Source: an uncultured Bacteroidales bacterium (GTDB lineage: Bacteria > Bacteroidota > Bacteroidia > Bacteroidales > P3). Taken from it: DNA of 33,899 nt. The DNA lies in assembly GCA_947165255.1 (NCBI GenBank), contig CAMUZR010000029.1, positions 1 through 33,899 on the forward strand, read 5' to 3'. A program made the position numbers and the translations under genes. Each line of letters opens with the position of its first letter. Within the stretch, counting starts at the first letter, position 1. Below, in pieces: positions 1 through 7,118 of this stretch. Under the pieces are notes generated by a model, which saw only the letters and a program-made list of their open reading frames with translations, had not been told where the DNA came from and made no database searches.

Positions 1-30
1 TGTTCGTGGAAAAGTAGGTCGCCGCCAATC
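1..30 (+). rRNA. rrf: 5S ribosomal RNA, 3' end only
   Basis: The window starts inside a 5S rRNA. The stretch GTGGAAAAGTAGGTCGCCGCC at its left edge matches the conserved 3' part of Bacteroidetes 5S rRNA (usual form GTGGGAGAGTAGGTCGYCGCC). The final GGTCGCCGCC would be the 3' strand of closing helix I, whose partner lies outside the window. An intrinsic terminator follows within 10 bases, as expected for the end of an rRNA operon. The exact 3' end (about 28-32) is an estimate. Confidence 0.78.
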
Positions 31-36
31 TTTTTA

Positions 37-67
37 AGGGGAACCGTCTGTGGTTCCCCTTTTTTTG
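37..67 (+). terminator. Intrinsic terminator of the rRNA operon
   Basis: A perfect 9-bp inverted repeat, AGGGGAACC (37-45) and GGTTCCCCT (52-60), encloses a 6-base loop and is followed by a run of seven T. It lies directly after the 5S rRNA end and separates the rRNA operon from the protein genes. Confidence 0.9.
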
Positions 68-218
68 TTTATATAGATGTTGTGCTCTGTTGGATGGCTC
101 TTTTAATATCAAAATTTTGTGTGAGTAGTTATCTATTATGATTGAGGCATTCTTTAGAGTAGAATCCTTAATTATCGGTATTTTTTGTTTGTTTTCCTTT
201 TATTCAAAAAAAAAGTTG

Positions 219-226
219 TATCTTTG
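219..226 (+). promoter_or_regulatory. Bacteroidetes -7 promoter element of the PqqD cassette
   Basis: TATCTTTG fits the Bacteroidetes -7 consensus TAnnTTTG. It ends only 4 bases before the ATG at 231, so transcription would begin at or within a few bases of the start codon, giving a leaderless or nearly leaderless mRNA. I see no TTTG at the ideal 19-21 base distance; the nearest TTTG (188-191) is 27 bases away, so the -33 half is weak. The box supports starting the gene at 231 rather than at the upstream in-frame ATG (138). Confidence 0.65.
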
Positions 227-230
227 CAGC

Positions 231-503
231 ATGAAAATTAATCCGATTTATAAGGTTCGCAAGGTTGCGGGCGAGAATATTATTCTTTTACAAGGTAAGA
301 ATAGTGGCGACATGACTAGAGTTGTTGCCTTTAATGCTTCGGCTTTATTAATGTGGGATTCGCTTCAGGGTAAAGACTTTACTGTTGACGATGCCGTAAA
401 AGTATTGCTTGACAACTATGAGGTTGAGGAGTCTGTTGCTCGTGCTGATGCCGAGAAATGGGTTGCTACCATAAAAGAAAACGGTCTTCTCTTAGCTGAA
501 TAA
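231..503 (+). CDS. PqqD-family protein (RRE-like peptide-binding fold)
   Basis: This 90-residue protein has the PqqD-family pattern: an N-terminal strand region, then 'NASALLMWDSL' (about residues 35-45), 'TVDDAVKVLLDNYEV' (51-65) and a C-terminal helix ending in 'ENGLLLAE'. PqqD proteins and the RRE domains related to them bind leader peptides of ribosomally made peptides and present them to a modifying enzyme. No radical-SAM enzyme or precursor is visible here. The next gene begins 12 bases after its stop, so they are probably co-transcribed. The start at 231 is preferred because a promoter box sits immediately upstream. The longer reading from 138 would add a hydrophobic, low-complexity stretch translated from promoter DNA. 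Family assignment is fairly sure; the partner peptide is unknown. Confidence 0.8.
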   Translation: MKINPIYKVRKVAGENIILLQGKNSGDMTRVVAFNASALLMWDSLQGKDFTVDDAVKVLLDNYEVEESVARADAEKWVATIKENGLLLAE

Positions 504-515
504 TTTCATATTATT

Positions 516-1394
516 ATGGCTGATTCAGTTACCTATTCCATTGCAAAACACCTTATATGTGTTGAAGGTGATAAAGAATGTTCGGTTCTTCGCGACATGC
601 CGGGTTTTCCTGTGTTCGTTGTAAATAATGTCGAACCCGAATGGAAGATTGTCTTTGGATGTAATATTCCCAAACCCAGCGAATGGACTATTCTTTATCA
701 TTACAGTTTTGAAATAGGAGCGTTATCCTCAACTTTGGCTAAGGTTGGTGACACCTACTATTTTGAAATGGAACCTTATGGTGAAAATTCGGTTCCATTG
801 CTTATGCGGTATCAAATGGGTAGTCCTATTCTGGAGGCCACGGTTTGCGTAGATCCGATGATGCTTCGATTTGCCTTGTGGACTGCAGTGGGCATGCTTT
901 CCTGTTCGAGTAATATGGTGCTGATTCATTCATCTTGTGTGGTGCATCAGGGTAAAGCCGTGCTTTGCCTAGGTGAGTCAGGAACCGGAAAGAGCACGCA
1001 CACGCGCTTATGGCTTAAATACATTCCCGATACATTCCTGTTGAATGACGACAGCCCTGTGTTAGCTTTTGAGAATGGCGAAGCTGTGGTTTATGGTTCT
1101 CCTTGGAGTGGTAAGACCCATCACTATCACCAGTTGCGTTTCCCGCTGGCTGCAGCCATGCGTCTTTCGCAAGCTCCATACAATAAGATACATCGTTTGA
1201 ATATTATTGAGGCATTCTCTTCTATCCATCCTTCCTGCCCTCCCGCATTAGCCCAGGATGAAAAGTTTCAGGATATGATGGTAAACATGCTTTCTGATGT
1301 TCTTTCGGTGACTCCTGTTTTCCATTTGGAATGCCTTCCCGATGAAGCAGCTGCGTGGACCAGCCACGACGCTATTTTCGGTCCGATTAAGTAG
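516..1394 (+). CDS. HPr-kinase/PEP-carboxykinase-like P-loop protein
   Basis: A soluble protein of 292 residues. Its C-terminal half carries a Walker A loop, GESGTGKST (residues 153-161), an acidic 'NDD' (177-179) where HPr-kinase relatives place the metal-binding and catalytic acids, and 'YGSPWSGK' (193-200), a motif shared by the HprK-like group near RiPP genes. The N-terminal 130 residues form a family-specific beta-rich region. I do not see the classical HPr kinase/phosphorylase signature or a PTS gene nearby, so carbon-catabolite control is unlikely. In lasso-peptide clusters, homologues phosphorylate a serine of the peptide or act as accessory kinases. Its position between a PqqD gene (12 bases upstream) and a signal-peptidase-like gene (23 bases downstream) suggests a comparable accessory role, but the substrate is unknown. 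Confidence 0.75.
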   Translation: MADSVTYSIAKHLICVEGDKECSVLRDMPGFPVFVVNNVEPEWKIVFGCNIPKPSEWTILYHYSFEIGALSSTLAKVGDTYYFEMEPYGENSVPLLMRYQMGSPILEATVCVDPMMLRFALWTAVGMLSCSSNMVLIHSSCVVHQGKAVLCLGESGTGKSTHTRLWLKYIPDTFLLNDDSPVLAFENGEAVVYGSPWSGKTHHYHQLRFPLAAAMRLSQAPYNKIHRLNIIEAFSSIHPSCPPALAQDEKFQDMMVNMLSDVLSVTPVFHLECLPDEAAAWTSHDAIFGPIK

Positions 1395-1417
1395 TTTTTA
1401 TTTTTGGGAATTTTATA

Positions 1418-2254
1418 TTGAAAACAATACAGATTTCTCTGCCCAATAGCCTCGACAATTTTATCTTGGTTGAGATGTGTGAACGCCTTAAAGCAGGTCA
1501 CACAGTTACTATGCTATTTGGTGGTCACAGTATGCTGCCCCTTATAAACGGTGAGGGCGATACCATCCAGTTGCGCCCTCTAGCTGCAGAGGAAATATGT
1601 ATTCCTGGCGAGGTGTATTTGTTTCAGCATGAAGGCCATTTTATCATTCACCGCCTTATGCGCATTGAAGATGGAGTCCTTGTCTTCAGAGGCGACAATT
1701 GCTATGCCTTTGAGCATGAAACGCGTGATAATGTCCTTGCGAAGCTTATTTCCATAGAAAAAGCAGATGGCACTATTGTTGATTGCGAGACGGACGAGTG
1801 GCGCAATCTTTCGCGCAAGGTGCTACGTCGTCGACAATTAAAAAATACTGTCATTCGTTACACCAACCAGGGTGCCCGTAAAAAATGGGCAGTACTGTAT
1901 TTTGTACTATTGGCAGTTTTGATGTGGGCACCGCTGAATGGACTGGCTCCGATTCTTAGCAATTTCATTTTTGGACTCCGGTTTGACCATTTCCCCCATG
2001 GCATAGTCTTCATTCTCTGTCCGTTTTTTCTGGCAGATTGGTTAGACAAACGGTGGCTATGGGTACTGATAGTGGCTTTGTCGGTAGGCCTTTTCACCGA
2101 GTTTGTACAATACTTACTACCCTATCGCGGTTTTGATGTCAATGACTTAATAGCCAATTGTGTTGGAAACACCCTCGGTTGGCTTGCAATACTTCCCTTT
2201 ATGATTCGTCACCGCAAGATTGTGAAAACCCAAGTGTCAAAGCGGAGGCAGTAA
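1418..2254 (+). CDS. S24/S26 signal-peptidase-like domain fused to a VanZ-like membrane domain
   Basis: A protein of 278 residues with two parts. Residues about 15-125 resemble S24/S26 serine peptidases: 'GGHSMLPLI' (35-43) supplies the nucleophile Ser38, and 'IIHRL' followed by 'VFRGDN' (76-94) fits box D/E, with His78 where bacterial signal peptidase I normally has Lys. This Ser/His arrangement is typical of the archaeal/ER/SipW type. Residues about 155-265 are hydrophobic with several membrane segments and a VanZ-like motif set, 'TEFVQYLLPYRGFDVNDL' (227-244) and 'NCVGNTLGW' (247-255). The start is TTG at 1418; no ATG lies upstream. An ATG at codon 20 would also keep Ser38. The cassette context suggests cleavage or modification of an exported peptide, which is inference. 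The fusion is not a sequencing artefact that I can detect: the frame is continuous. Confidence 0.75.
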   Translation: MKTIQISLPNSLDNFILVEMCERLKAGHTVTMLFGGHSMLPLINGEGDTIQLRPLAAEEICIPGEVYLFQHEGHFIIHRLMRIEDGVLVFRGDNCYAFEHETRDNVLAKLISIEKADGTIVDCETDEWRNLSRKVLRRRQLKNTVIRYTNQGARKKWAVLYFVLLAVLMWAPLNGLAPILSNFIFGLRFDHFPHGIVFILCPFFLADWLDKRWLWVLIVALSVGLFTEFVQYLLPYRGFDVNDLIANCVGNTLGWLAILPFMIRHRKIVKTQVSKRRQ

Positions 2255-2287
2255 TTTTATCAATTGATTTTACATCACTTTACAGTT

Positions 2288-3013
2288 ATGAACGACACAC
2301 TTGTTATCACCCCGACTTATAACGAAAAAGAAAATATCGAGAATATTATTCGCAAAGTCTTCTCGTTAAATAAGGCTTTTGATATGCTCATTATAGAGGA
2401 CAATTCCCCTGATGGCACAGCCGACATAGTCAAAAGGCTTATGCAAGAGTTTCCCGATCGCCTTTTCATTAAAGAACGTAAAGGTAAGTTAGGTTTAGGG
2501 ACAGCCTATCTGGACGGTTTCCGTTGGGGATTGGAGCATGGCTACGAATATATGATTGAAATGGATGCCGATTTCTCCCACAATCCCGACGACCTGCCCC
2601 GTCTTTACGAAGCCTGTTCCACAGGCAAGGGTGATGTCGTTGTTGGCTCCCGTTATGTGGGTGGCAAAATCAGTGTTGTCAATTGGCCAATGGGTCGCCT
2701 CATGATGTCCTATTACGCCTCAAAATATGTCCGCACTATTACAGGCATGAAAGTAATGGATGCCACCGCCGGCTTTGTCTGTTATAGCCGTCGAGTGCTT
2801 GAGAAAATCAAATTCGATAAGGTGAAATTTGTAGGGTACGCATTCCAAATCGAGATGAAATACACTGCCACCCGCCTCGGTTTCAATATTTACGAAGTCC
2901 CCATCATTTTCACCGACAGAGTTTTGGGCACGTCCAAGATGAGCATGAAGATTTTCAAAGAAGCTTTCTTCGGAGTATTCAATCTTAGATTACGCAATTG
3001 GAAAAATTATTGA
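2288..3013 (+). CDS. Polyprenol-phosphate mannosyltransferase (DPM1-like, GT2)
   Basis: A 241-residue GT-A glycosyltransferase of the dolichol-phosphate mannose synthase type, which moves mannose from GDP-mannose to a polyprenyl phosphate on the inner membrane face. Visible motifs are 'TPTYNEKENI' (8-17), 'EDNSPDGT' (37-44), the metal/nucleotide-sugar 'DAD' (93-95) with 'FSHNPDDLP' (96-104), and 'GSRYVGG' (120-126). Length matches single-domain DPM1 enzymes without a C-terminal membrane part. The ATG at 2288 is preferred to a TTG at 2264 because family members begin just before the 'TPTYNE' strand. It could supply mannose for lipid-linked glycans or for the O-glycosylation of exported proteins known in Bacteroidetes; which one cannot be decided here. 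It follows the peptidase gene by 33 bases and precedes the S9 peptidase by 11. Confidence 0.88.
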   Translation: MNDTLVITPTYNEKENIENIIRKVFSLNKAFDMLIIEDNSPDGTADIVKRLMQEFPDRLFIKERKGKLGLGTAYLDGFRWGLEHGYEYMIEMDADFSHNPDDLPRLYEACSTGKGDVVVGSRYVGGKISVVNWPMGRLMMSYYASKYVRTITGMKVMDATAGFVCYSRRVLEKIKFDKVKFVGYAFQIEMKYTATRLGFNIYEVPIIFTDRVLGTSKMSMKIFKEAFFGVFNLRLRNWKNY

Positions 3014-3024
3014 TTTCAAATTAT

Positions 3025-5169
3025 ATGAAAAAGATTTTCTTTTTGGCTTTTACGCTGACTCTCTCAGTCAGCGTTTTTTCTCAGGATAAGATGCTTAGTT
3101 CCAAGCAGCTTATGTCCTACAATCTCTATCCCCAGTCCCCCATGAGGGCACTTCAATTCGTTGGCAAGGGTAACCAAATTGCCTATATTCAAGACACTGT
3201 TCTTTACACAGGACAGCCAGGCAAGGCCAAGCCCTGTATTACACTTTCTCAGCTCAACAAGGTAATGCTGGCTTCTGGCAGGGAGTCGTTGCGCTATATT
3301 CCTAATGTCAAATTCATTAGTGCTAAAGAGATTCAGTTCAACGCTCAGGGGACAGTCCTGCGCTACAGCCTCTCAAAAAAGACCTTGACCAAGGTGGCCG
3401 ATTATCCTACTGAGGAGGCTGAAAACCTCGACATGGAACCCACTACATTCAAATCGGCATACACGGCCAACAACAATCTTTACATCTATGAAAATGGCAA
3501 CGTTCACGCCATTGAAAGTTCCGACCAAGACATCGTTTATGGCCAGTCGGTGCATCGTAACGAATTTGGCATCAACAAAGGCACCTTTTGGTCCCCGGAA
3601 GGCTCCTATCTGGCCTTCTACCGTATGGACCAATCTATGGTAACCGACTATCCTCTGGTCAACACCACTGCCCGCATTGCTCGCGAGCAGCCTTTCAAAT
3701 ACCCCATGGCTGGCATGAAGAGCCACGAGGTTACCGTGGGCATCTACAACACCGCCAATGATTCAATTCTTTATCTTGACACCCGTCGCGACGAGAGTAT
3801 TGCCGAGCGCGAAAATTACCTTACAAATCTAGCCTGGGATCCAAACGAAGAGTATCTCTACATTGCCAAAATAAACCGCGATCAAAACCACATGTGGCTT
3901 GAGCGGTACGATGTCTCAGACGGCGAGTTCGACACCGTTCTTTTCGAGGAAACCAATGCCCGCTACACCGAGCCCTGCGACCCTATGATTTTCGTCCCCA
4001 ATCATCCCGACCAATTCCTCTGGTTCAGTCTCCGTGATGGCTACAAGCACCTATACCTTTACAATACCGATGGCCAGCTTCTCAAACAGGTGACTTCAGG
4101 CAAATACGAAGTTGAAGAATTTATCGGTTTCGACGCCAAAGCAGAAAACATTTTCATCTATGCTAATCGTGAGTCTGCCACAGGCCGTGCCGCCTACAAA
4201 GTCAACCTCAAAAACGGCCAAATGACGCTTCTCACTCCTGCCAAGGGCACCCATAGAGTGGTTGTCAATGAGGCAGGCACCGCATTAATTGATATTTTCA
4301 ATAGTGTCGACAACCCAGGCACCGCTCAAGTCCTCGATGTCAAAGGTAATGTTCTTTCCAACCTCTATCAGCTCGAAAATCCTCTTGCCGACTATGCCAT
4401 GCCTGGCATTCAGATGGGTTCCATCAAAGCCGCCGATGGCGTTACCGACCTTTACTATCGCCTCATTACCCCTCCCAACATGAAAAAGGGTGAAAAGTAC
4501 CCCACTTTAGTTTACGTCTATGGAGGCCCCCACAGCCAGTTAGTAACCGACTTCTGGCTTGGCGGCGGAAATCTCTATTTTCTTTATTTGGCTCAGCAAG
4601 GCTATGTCGTCTTCACCGTCGACAATCGTGGCACCGACAACCGCGGATTTGAATTCGAGAGCTGCACCCATCGCCATTTGGGCGAAATCGAAATGGCCGA
4701 CCAGTTGGAAGGTGTCAAATTTCTCCAATCCCTTCCCTACGTCGACAAGGATCGTATGGGTGTTGAAGGGTGGAGTTTTGGTGGCTTCATGACCATTACA
4801 ATGAAACTGGCCCATCCCGAAATCTTCAAAGTGGGTTGTGCCGGTGGCCCTGTCATCGACTGGAAATGGTATGAAGTCATGTATGGCGAGCGTTATATGG
4901 ACACTCCTCAGGAAAACCCCGAAGGCTATGCCAACAATTCCCTTCTTGCCAAGGCCAAAGACCTAGAAGGTCGCCTCCTCGTCATCCATGGGGCAGAGGA
5001 CAACACTGTCGTATGGCAGAATAGTATCGAATTCATCGACGCCTGCATCAAGGCTGGCAAACAGGTCGACTATTTCGTCTATCCCCATCACGAGCATAAC
5101 GTCCGCGGAATCGACCGCATCCACCTTTACGAAAAAATGTTCGACTACTACGAAACCTTTTTAAAGTAG
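3025..5169 (+). CDS. Exported S9-family prolyl peptidase (DPP-IV-like)
   Basis: A 714-residue protein with a cleavable signal peptide (about residues 1-19, 'MKKIFFLAFTLTLSVSVFS'), an eight-bladed beta-propeller region (about 50-450) and an alpha/beta-hydrolase domain (about 460-714). The catalytic triad is readable: Ser584 in 'GWSFGGF', Asp659 in 'HGAEDN' and His691 in 'PHHEHN'. This is the DPP-IV-like peptidase family (S9B), which removes dipeptides or tripeptides after proline in the periplasm. The double-Glu motif of mammalian DPP-IV is absent; 'VHRNEFGI' stands before 'GTFWSPEG', as I recall for many Bacteroidetes homologues, so the N-terminus-anchoring site differs. The ATG at 3025 was chosen because a signal peptide starts exactly there; a TTG at 2998 lies inside the preceding gene. 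Two tandem terminators follow. Confidence 0.9.
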   Translation: MKKIFFLAFTLTLSVSVFSQDKMLSSKQLMSYNLYPQSPMRALQFVGKGNQIAYIQDTVLYTGQPGKAKPCITLSQLNKVMLASGRESLRYIPNVKFISAKEIQFNAQGTVLRYSLSKKTLTKVADYPTEEAENLDMEPTTFKSAYTANNNLYIYENGNVHAIESSDQDIVYGQSVHRNEFGINKGTFWSPEGSYLAFYRMDQSMVTDYPLVNTTARIAREQPFKYPMAGMKSHEVTVGIYNTANDSILYLDTRRDESIAERENYLTNLAWDPNEEYLYIAKINRDQNHMWLERYDVSDGEFDTVLFEETNARYTEPCDPMIFVPNHPDQFLWFSLRDGYKHLYLYNTDGQLLKQVTSGKYEVEEFIGFDAKAENIFIYANRESATGRAAYKVNLKNGQMTLLTPAKGTHRVVVNEAGTALIDIFNSVDNPGTAQVLDVKGNVLSNLYQLENPLADYAMPGIQMGSIKAADGVTDLYYRLITPPNMKKGEKYPTLVYVYGGPHSQLVTDFWLGGGNLYFLYLAQQGYVVFTVDNRGTDNRGFEFESCTHRHLGEIEMADQLEGVKFLQSLPYVDKDRMGVEGWSFGGFMTITMKLAHPEIFKVGCAGGPVIDWKWYEVMYGERYMDTPQENPEGYANNSLLAKAKDLEGRLLVIHGAEDNTVVWQNSIEFIDACIKAGKQVDYFVYPHHEHNVRGIDRIHLYEKMFDYYETFLK

Positions 5170-5190
5170 AAGCAATAATCTCAAACCTAA

Positions 5191-5229
5191 AGCCGGGCGC
5201 ATGACGAAATAAACTGCGTCCGGCTTTTT
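5191..5229 (+). terminator. Terminator of the S9 peptidase gene, possibly bidirectional
   Basis: AGCCGGGCGCA (5191-5201) pairs with TGCGTCCGGCT (5214-5224) with one G-T pair, followed by a T run. A second weaker hairpin, GGAAC (5239-5243) and GTTCC (5255-5259) followed by CTTTTTTT, lies just beyond. The genes converge here (yidD ends at 5324 on the other strand). The first hairpin could also slow leftward transcription, although its T run on that strand is poor. Confidence 0.85.
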
Positions 5230-5323
5230 CTTTATATAGGAACGGCACACAGAGGTTCCCTTTTTTTCAAAAAGCCAGAAAGATATTAGGAAACACTTAA
5301 GAAAGCAAAATAAGGCTCAACTA

Positions 5324-5608
5324 CTACGGCACGGGGTCGTACCCGCTCCCCCCCCAGGGATTACAGCGAAGTATGCGCTTAAATGCAAGCCAACCGCCTT
5401 TGAACGGGCCATACTTCTTTATGGCCTCCACCGCATATTGCGAACAGGTAGGGGTATAGCGGCAGGCGGCAGGGGTTAGTGGCGAAATGCAGTGGCGATA
5501 AAACCAAAGTAGAGCCAGCAGCACCTTCGACAGCAGGGCGCAAATCAGCCTCCAGAGCTGGTACACCCCACGGCTGGCCATATCCCATATTTGGCGCAAA
5601 GCGTTCAT
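5324..5608 (-). CDS. yidD: YidD membrane protein insertion efficiency factor
   Basis: A 94-residue protein with the hallmark sequence of the YidD (DUF37) family: '[11 protein letters not shown]' (49-59) and '[14 protein letters not shown]' (81-94), preceded by an amphipathic or hydrophobic segment (about 24-37) that attaches it to the inner membrane. It assists insertion of membrane proteins, working with the YidC/Sec system. Its ATG overlaps the stop of rnpA by 4 bases, the classical rnpA-yidD coupling. An N-terminal extension of about 20 residues before the hydrophobic segment is slightly long for the family, but the overlap supports this start. Confidence 0.95.
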   Translation of the reverse strand: MNALRQIWDMASRGVYQLWRLICALLSKVLLALLWFYRHCISPLTPAACRYTPTCSQYAVEAIKKYGPFKGGWLAFKRILRCNPWGGSGYDPVP

Positions 5609-6027
5609 GGCTTTTGCCCGTTCAGCTGTTTGTTTAGGAGTGAAGTCAATTGTGAGGTCAGTTTGTCAAACTTGTGATACAGCACTTCGTAGTCGAAAAT
5701 CTCATTATGCACATAGTTTACGGCCAGAAGCAGGGCTGCGTCGTGCTCTTCAAGGGGCTGATATATCAAATGCTTGTGCAGTCGGTAGCACTCTCTAGTC
5801 AACCTCTTCACCCGGTTCCTGTCCACTGCGTGGTGGAAATATTTTTTCGAAGTCGCAATCAAAACTTGTGCCGGAACCGGATAAGGGAGCGAATCCTTCG
5901 AACACACCTTCCAGCGGACGCTGTAAGGAAACACCATCAATCGATGGCCTGTGCGAAACAAGTCCTCCATAAGTTTCTCGCTGCACAAGTGCTCCTTTTT
6001 TCCGAAAGTGTAGTTTTCTCGCTCCAT
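5605..6027 (-). CDS. rnpA: Ribonuclease P protein component
   Basis: A 140-residue basic protein, the protein subunit of RNase P, which assists the catalytic RNA in trimming tRNA 5' leaders. The RNR signature is clear: '[16 protein letters not shown]' (64-79). The N-terminal '[17 protein letters not shown]' (8-24) matches the family's substrate-leader binding region ('L....F..v...G'). It is translationally coupled to yidD and lies 58 bases after hemD, in an arrangement common in Bacteroidetes. An inverted repeat just upstream might tune its expression. Confidence 0.95.
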   Translation of the reverse strand: MERENYTFGKKEHLCSEKLMEDLFRTGHRLMVFPYSVRWKVCSKDSLPYPVPAQVLIATSKKYFHHAVDRNRVKRLTRECYRLHKHLIYQPLEEHDAALLLAVNYVHNEIFDYEVLYHKFDKLTSQLTSLLNKQLNGQKP

Positions 6028-6036
6028 AGTGCTATT

Positions 6037-6068
6037 AGGGCCCGTCTGTATTCATCTCAGCGGGCCCT
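6037..6068 (-). promoter_or_regulatory. Inverted repeat between hemD and rnpA
   Basis: AGGGCCCG (6037-6044) and CGGGCCCT (6061-6068) form a perfect 8-bp stem with a 16-base loop. The hairpin fills the only sizeable gap after hemD. In the direction of transcription it is followed by AATAGCAC rather than a T run, so it is not a convincing terminator. It could be an mRNA stability or processing site separating hemD from rnpA-yidD, or a weak attenuator. Confidence 0.45.
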
Positions 6069-6085
6069 TATTTTCTTATGTTTTT

Positions 6086-7087
6086 TTATTCTGCTTTGGC
6101 AGTCGTCTTAGCTACTGCTTTTGTGTCATTTCCTATGGCCTCGGCTTCTTTTGCAGCCTTGGCGGCCAGTCGTTCTGCGCGGCGGGCAGCGGCCTGCGCC
6201 TTGCGCTCTTCCTGCAGTTGCTTATATTTGGCCTTATTGGCAAACACCGACTTCGGCTTCTTTGTCGCCCCGGTCGTAGTGGTGGTGCGGCTGGCGTGGC
6301 TATCCTTTTTAGTAGAGGTGGGACGGGATATGACCACGTCATCCTGCCCCTTCCCGTTAATGTAATTCTCAATGGCCATGGCCATCGAAGGCGAAGTCTT
6401 GGTGGGGGCTGCAATAGTCAGTTTTATACCGGCGGCCTTAAGGGCAGCATGTGTCGAAGTACCGAATGCAGCAATATTCAGGTTCATGTCGGCTGCATCA
6501 GGATAATTCTTCAACAGTGAGCGCACGCCAATCGGCGAGAATAGGCAGACAATGTCGTAATCCTTCAGGTTGAATTTGCTCAGGTCCTTCGGAACCGAAG
6601 TGTACATAGTAGCCTTTGTGTATTTAAATTTATTCTTATCCAGCAGCTTGGTATATTCTGTCTGCTTCTCGTCACTGCATGGGAAGAGGAATTTCTCATC
6701 GCGGTGCTTGCCCAGAATCTCAATGAGGTCGGCAAAGTACTGCGTTCCAAAGAAAATCTTGCGCTTGCGGTACTGAATGTAGTTCTGCAGGTAGAGGGCG
6801 ATAGCCTCAGAGGTGCAGAAATACTTCATCGTGTCGGGAATCACCTCGCGCAGCTCTTTCGCTAGGCGGAAAAAGTGGTCTATCGAGTTTTTACTATTGA
6901 AAATAATGGCAGTGTATTCGGACAGGTGGATGCGGCTTTTGCGAAATTCCGATACGGTCAGTCCTACGACATCAAAGAATTTGTAGAAAGTAATGTCTAC
7001 TCCGTATTTATTAACCAAATTCTTATAGGGTGATTTCTCCAAATCAGCAGGCTCGGGCTGCGAAACAAGGATCTTTTTGACTTTCAT
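6086..7087 (-). CDS. hemD: Uroporphyrinogen-III synthase with a basic Ala/Lys-rich tail
   Basis: Residues 1-246 match Bacteroidetes uroporphyrinogen-III synthases, which close and invert ring D of hydroxymethylbilane in heme and siroheme synthesis. The N-terminus 'KKILVSQPEP' (4-13), 'IIFNSKNSIDHFF' (61-73), 'CTSEAIALYL' (91-100), 'VCLFSPIGVRSLL' (180-192) and 'IAAFGTSTHAAL' (205-216) fit the two-lobed fold. The usual enzyme is about 250 residues. Here residues 247-333 add a low-complexity tail: a Thr/Lys-rich linker, then an Ala/Arg/Lys/Glu-rich probable coiled coil (about 285-333). The tail has no place in the reaction and might bind RNA, ribosome or partner proteins. The gene lies 31 bases after DUF4271, a known Bacteroidetes pairing. 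HemD is a poorly conserved family, but the context supports the call. Confidence 0.85.
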   Translation of the reverse strand: MKVKKILVSQPEPADLEKSPYKNLVNKYGVDITFYKFFDVVGLTVSEFRKSRIHLSEYTAIIFNSKNSIDHFFRLAKELREVIPDTMKYFCTSEAIALYLQNYIQYRKRKIFFGTQYFADLIEILGKHRDEKFLFPCSDEKQTEYTKLLDKNKFKYTKATMYTSVPKDLSKFNLKDYDIVCLFSPIGVRSLLKNYPDAADMNLNIAAFGTSTHAALKAAGIKLTIAAPTKTSPSMAMAIENYINGKGQDDVVISRPTSTKKDSHASRTTTTTGATKKPKSVFANKAKYKQLQEERKAQAAARRAERLAAKAAKEAEAIGNDTKAVAKTTAKAE

Positions 7088-7118
7088 GTAATCTTTATCT
7101 ATTTACACAATTCTCTGT

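Noticed and set aside
138..230. N-terminal extension of the PqqD gene
   Set aside because: Overlaps the promoter box and would add a hydrophobic low-complexity segment not expected in PqqD proteins.
6037..6068. Inverted repeat called as a hemD terminator
   Set aside because: The stem is good but no T run follows in the direction of transcription, so it is listed only as a possible regulatory hairpin.
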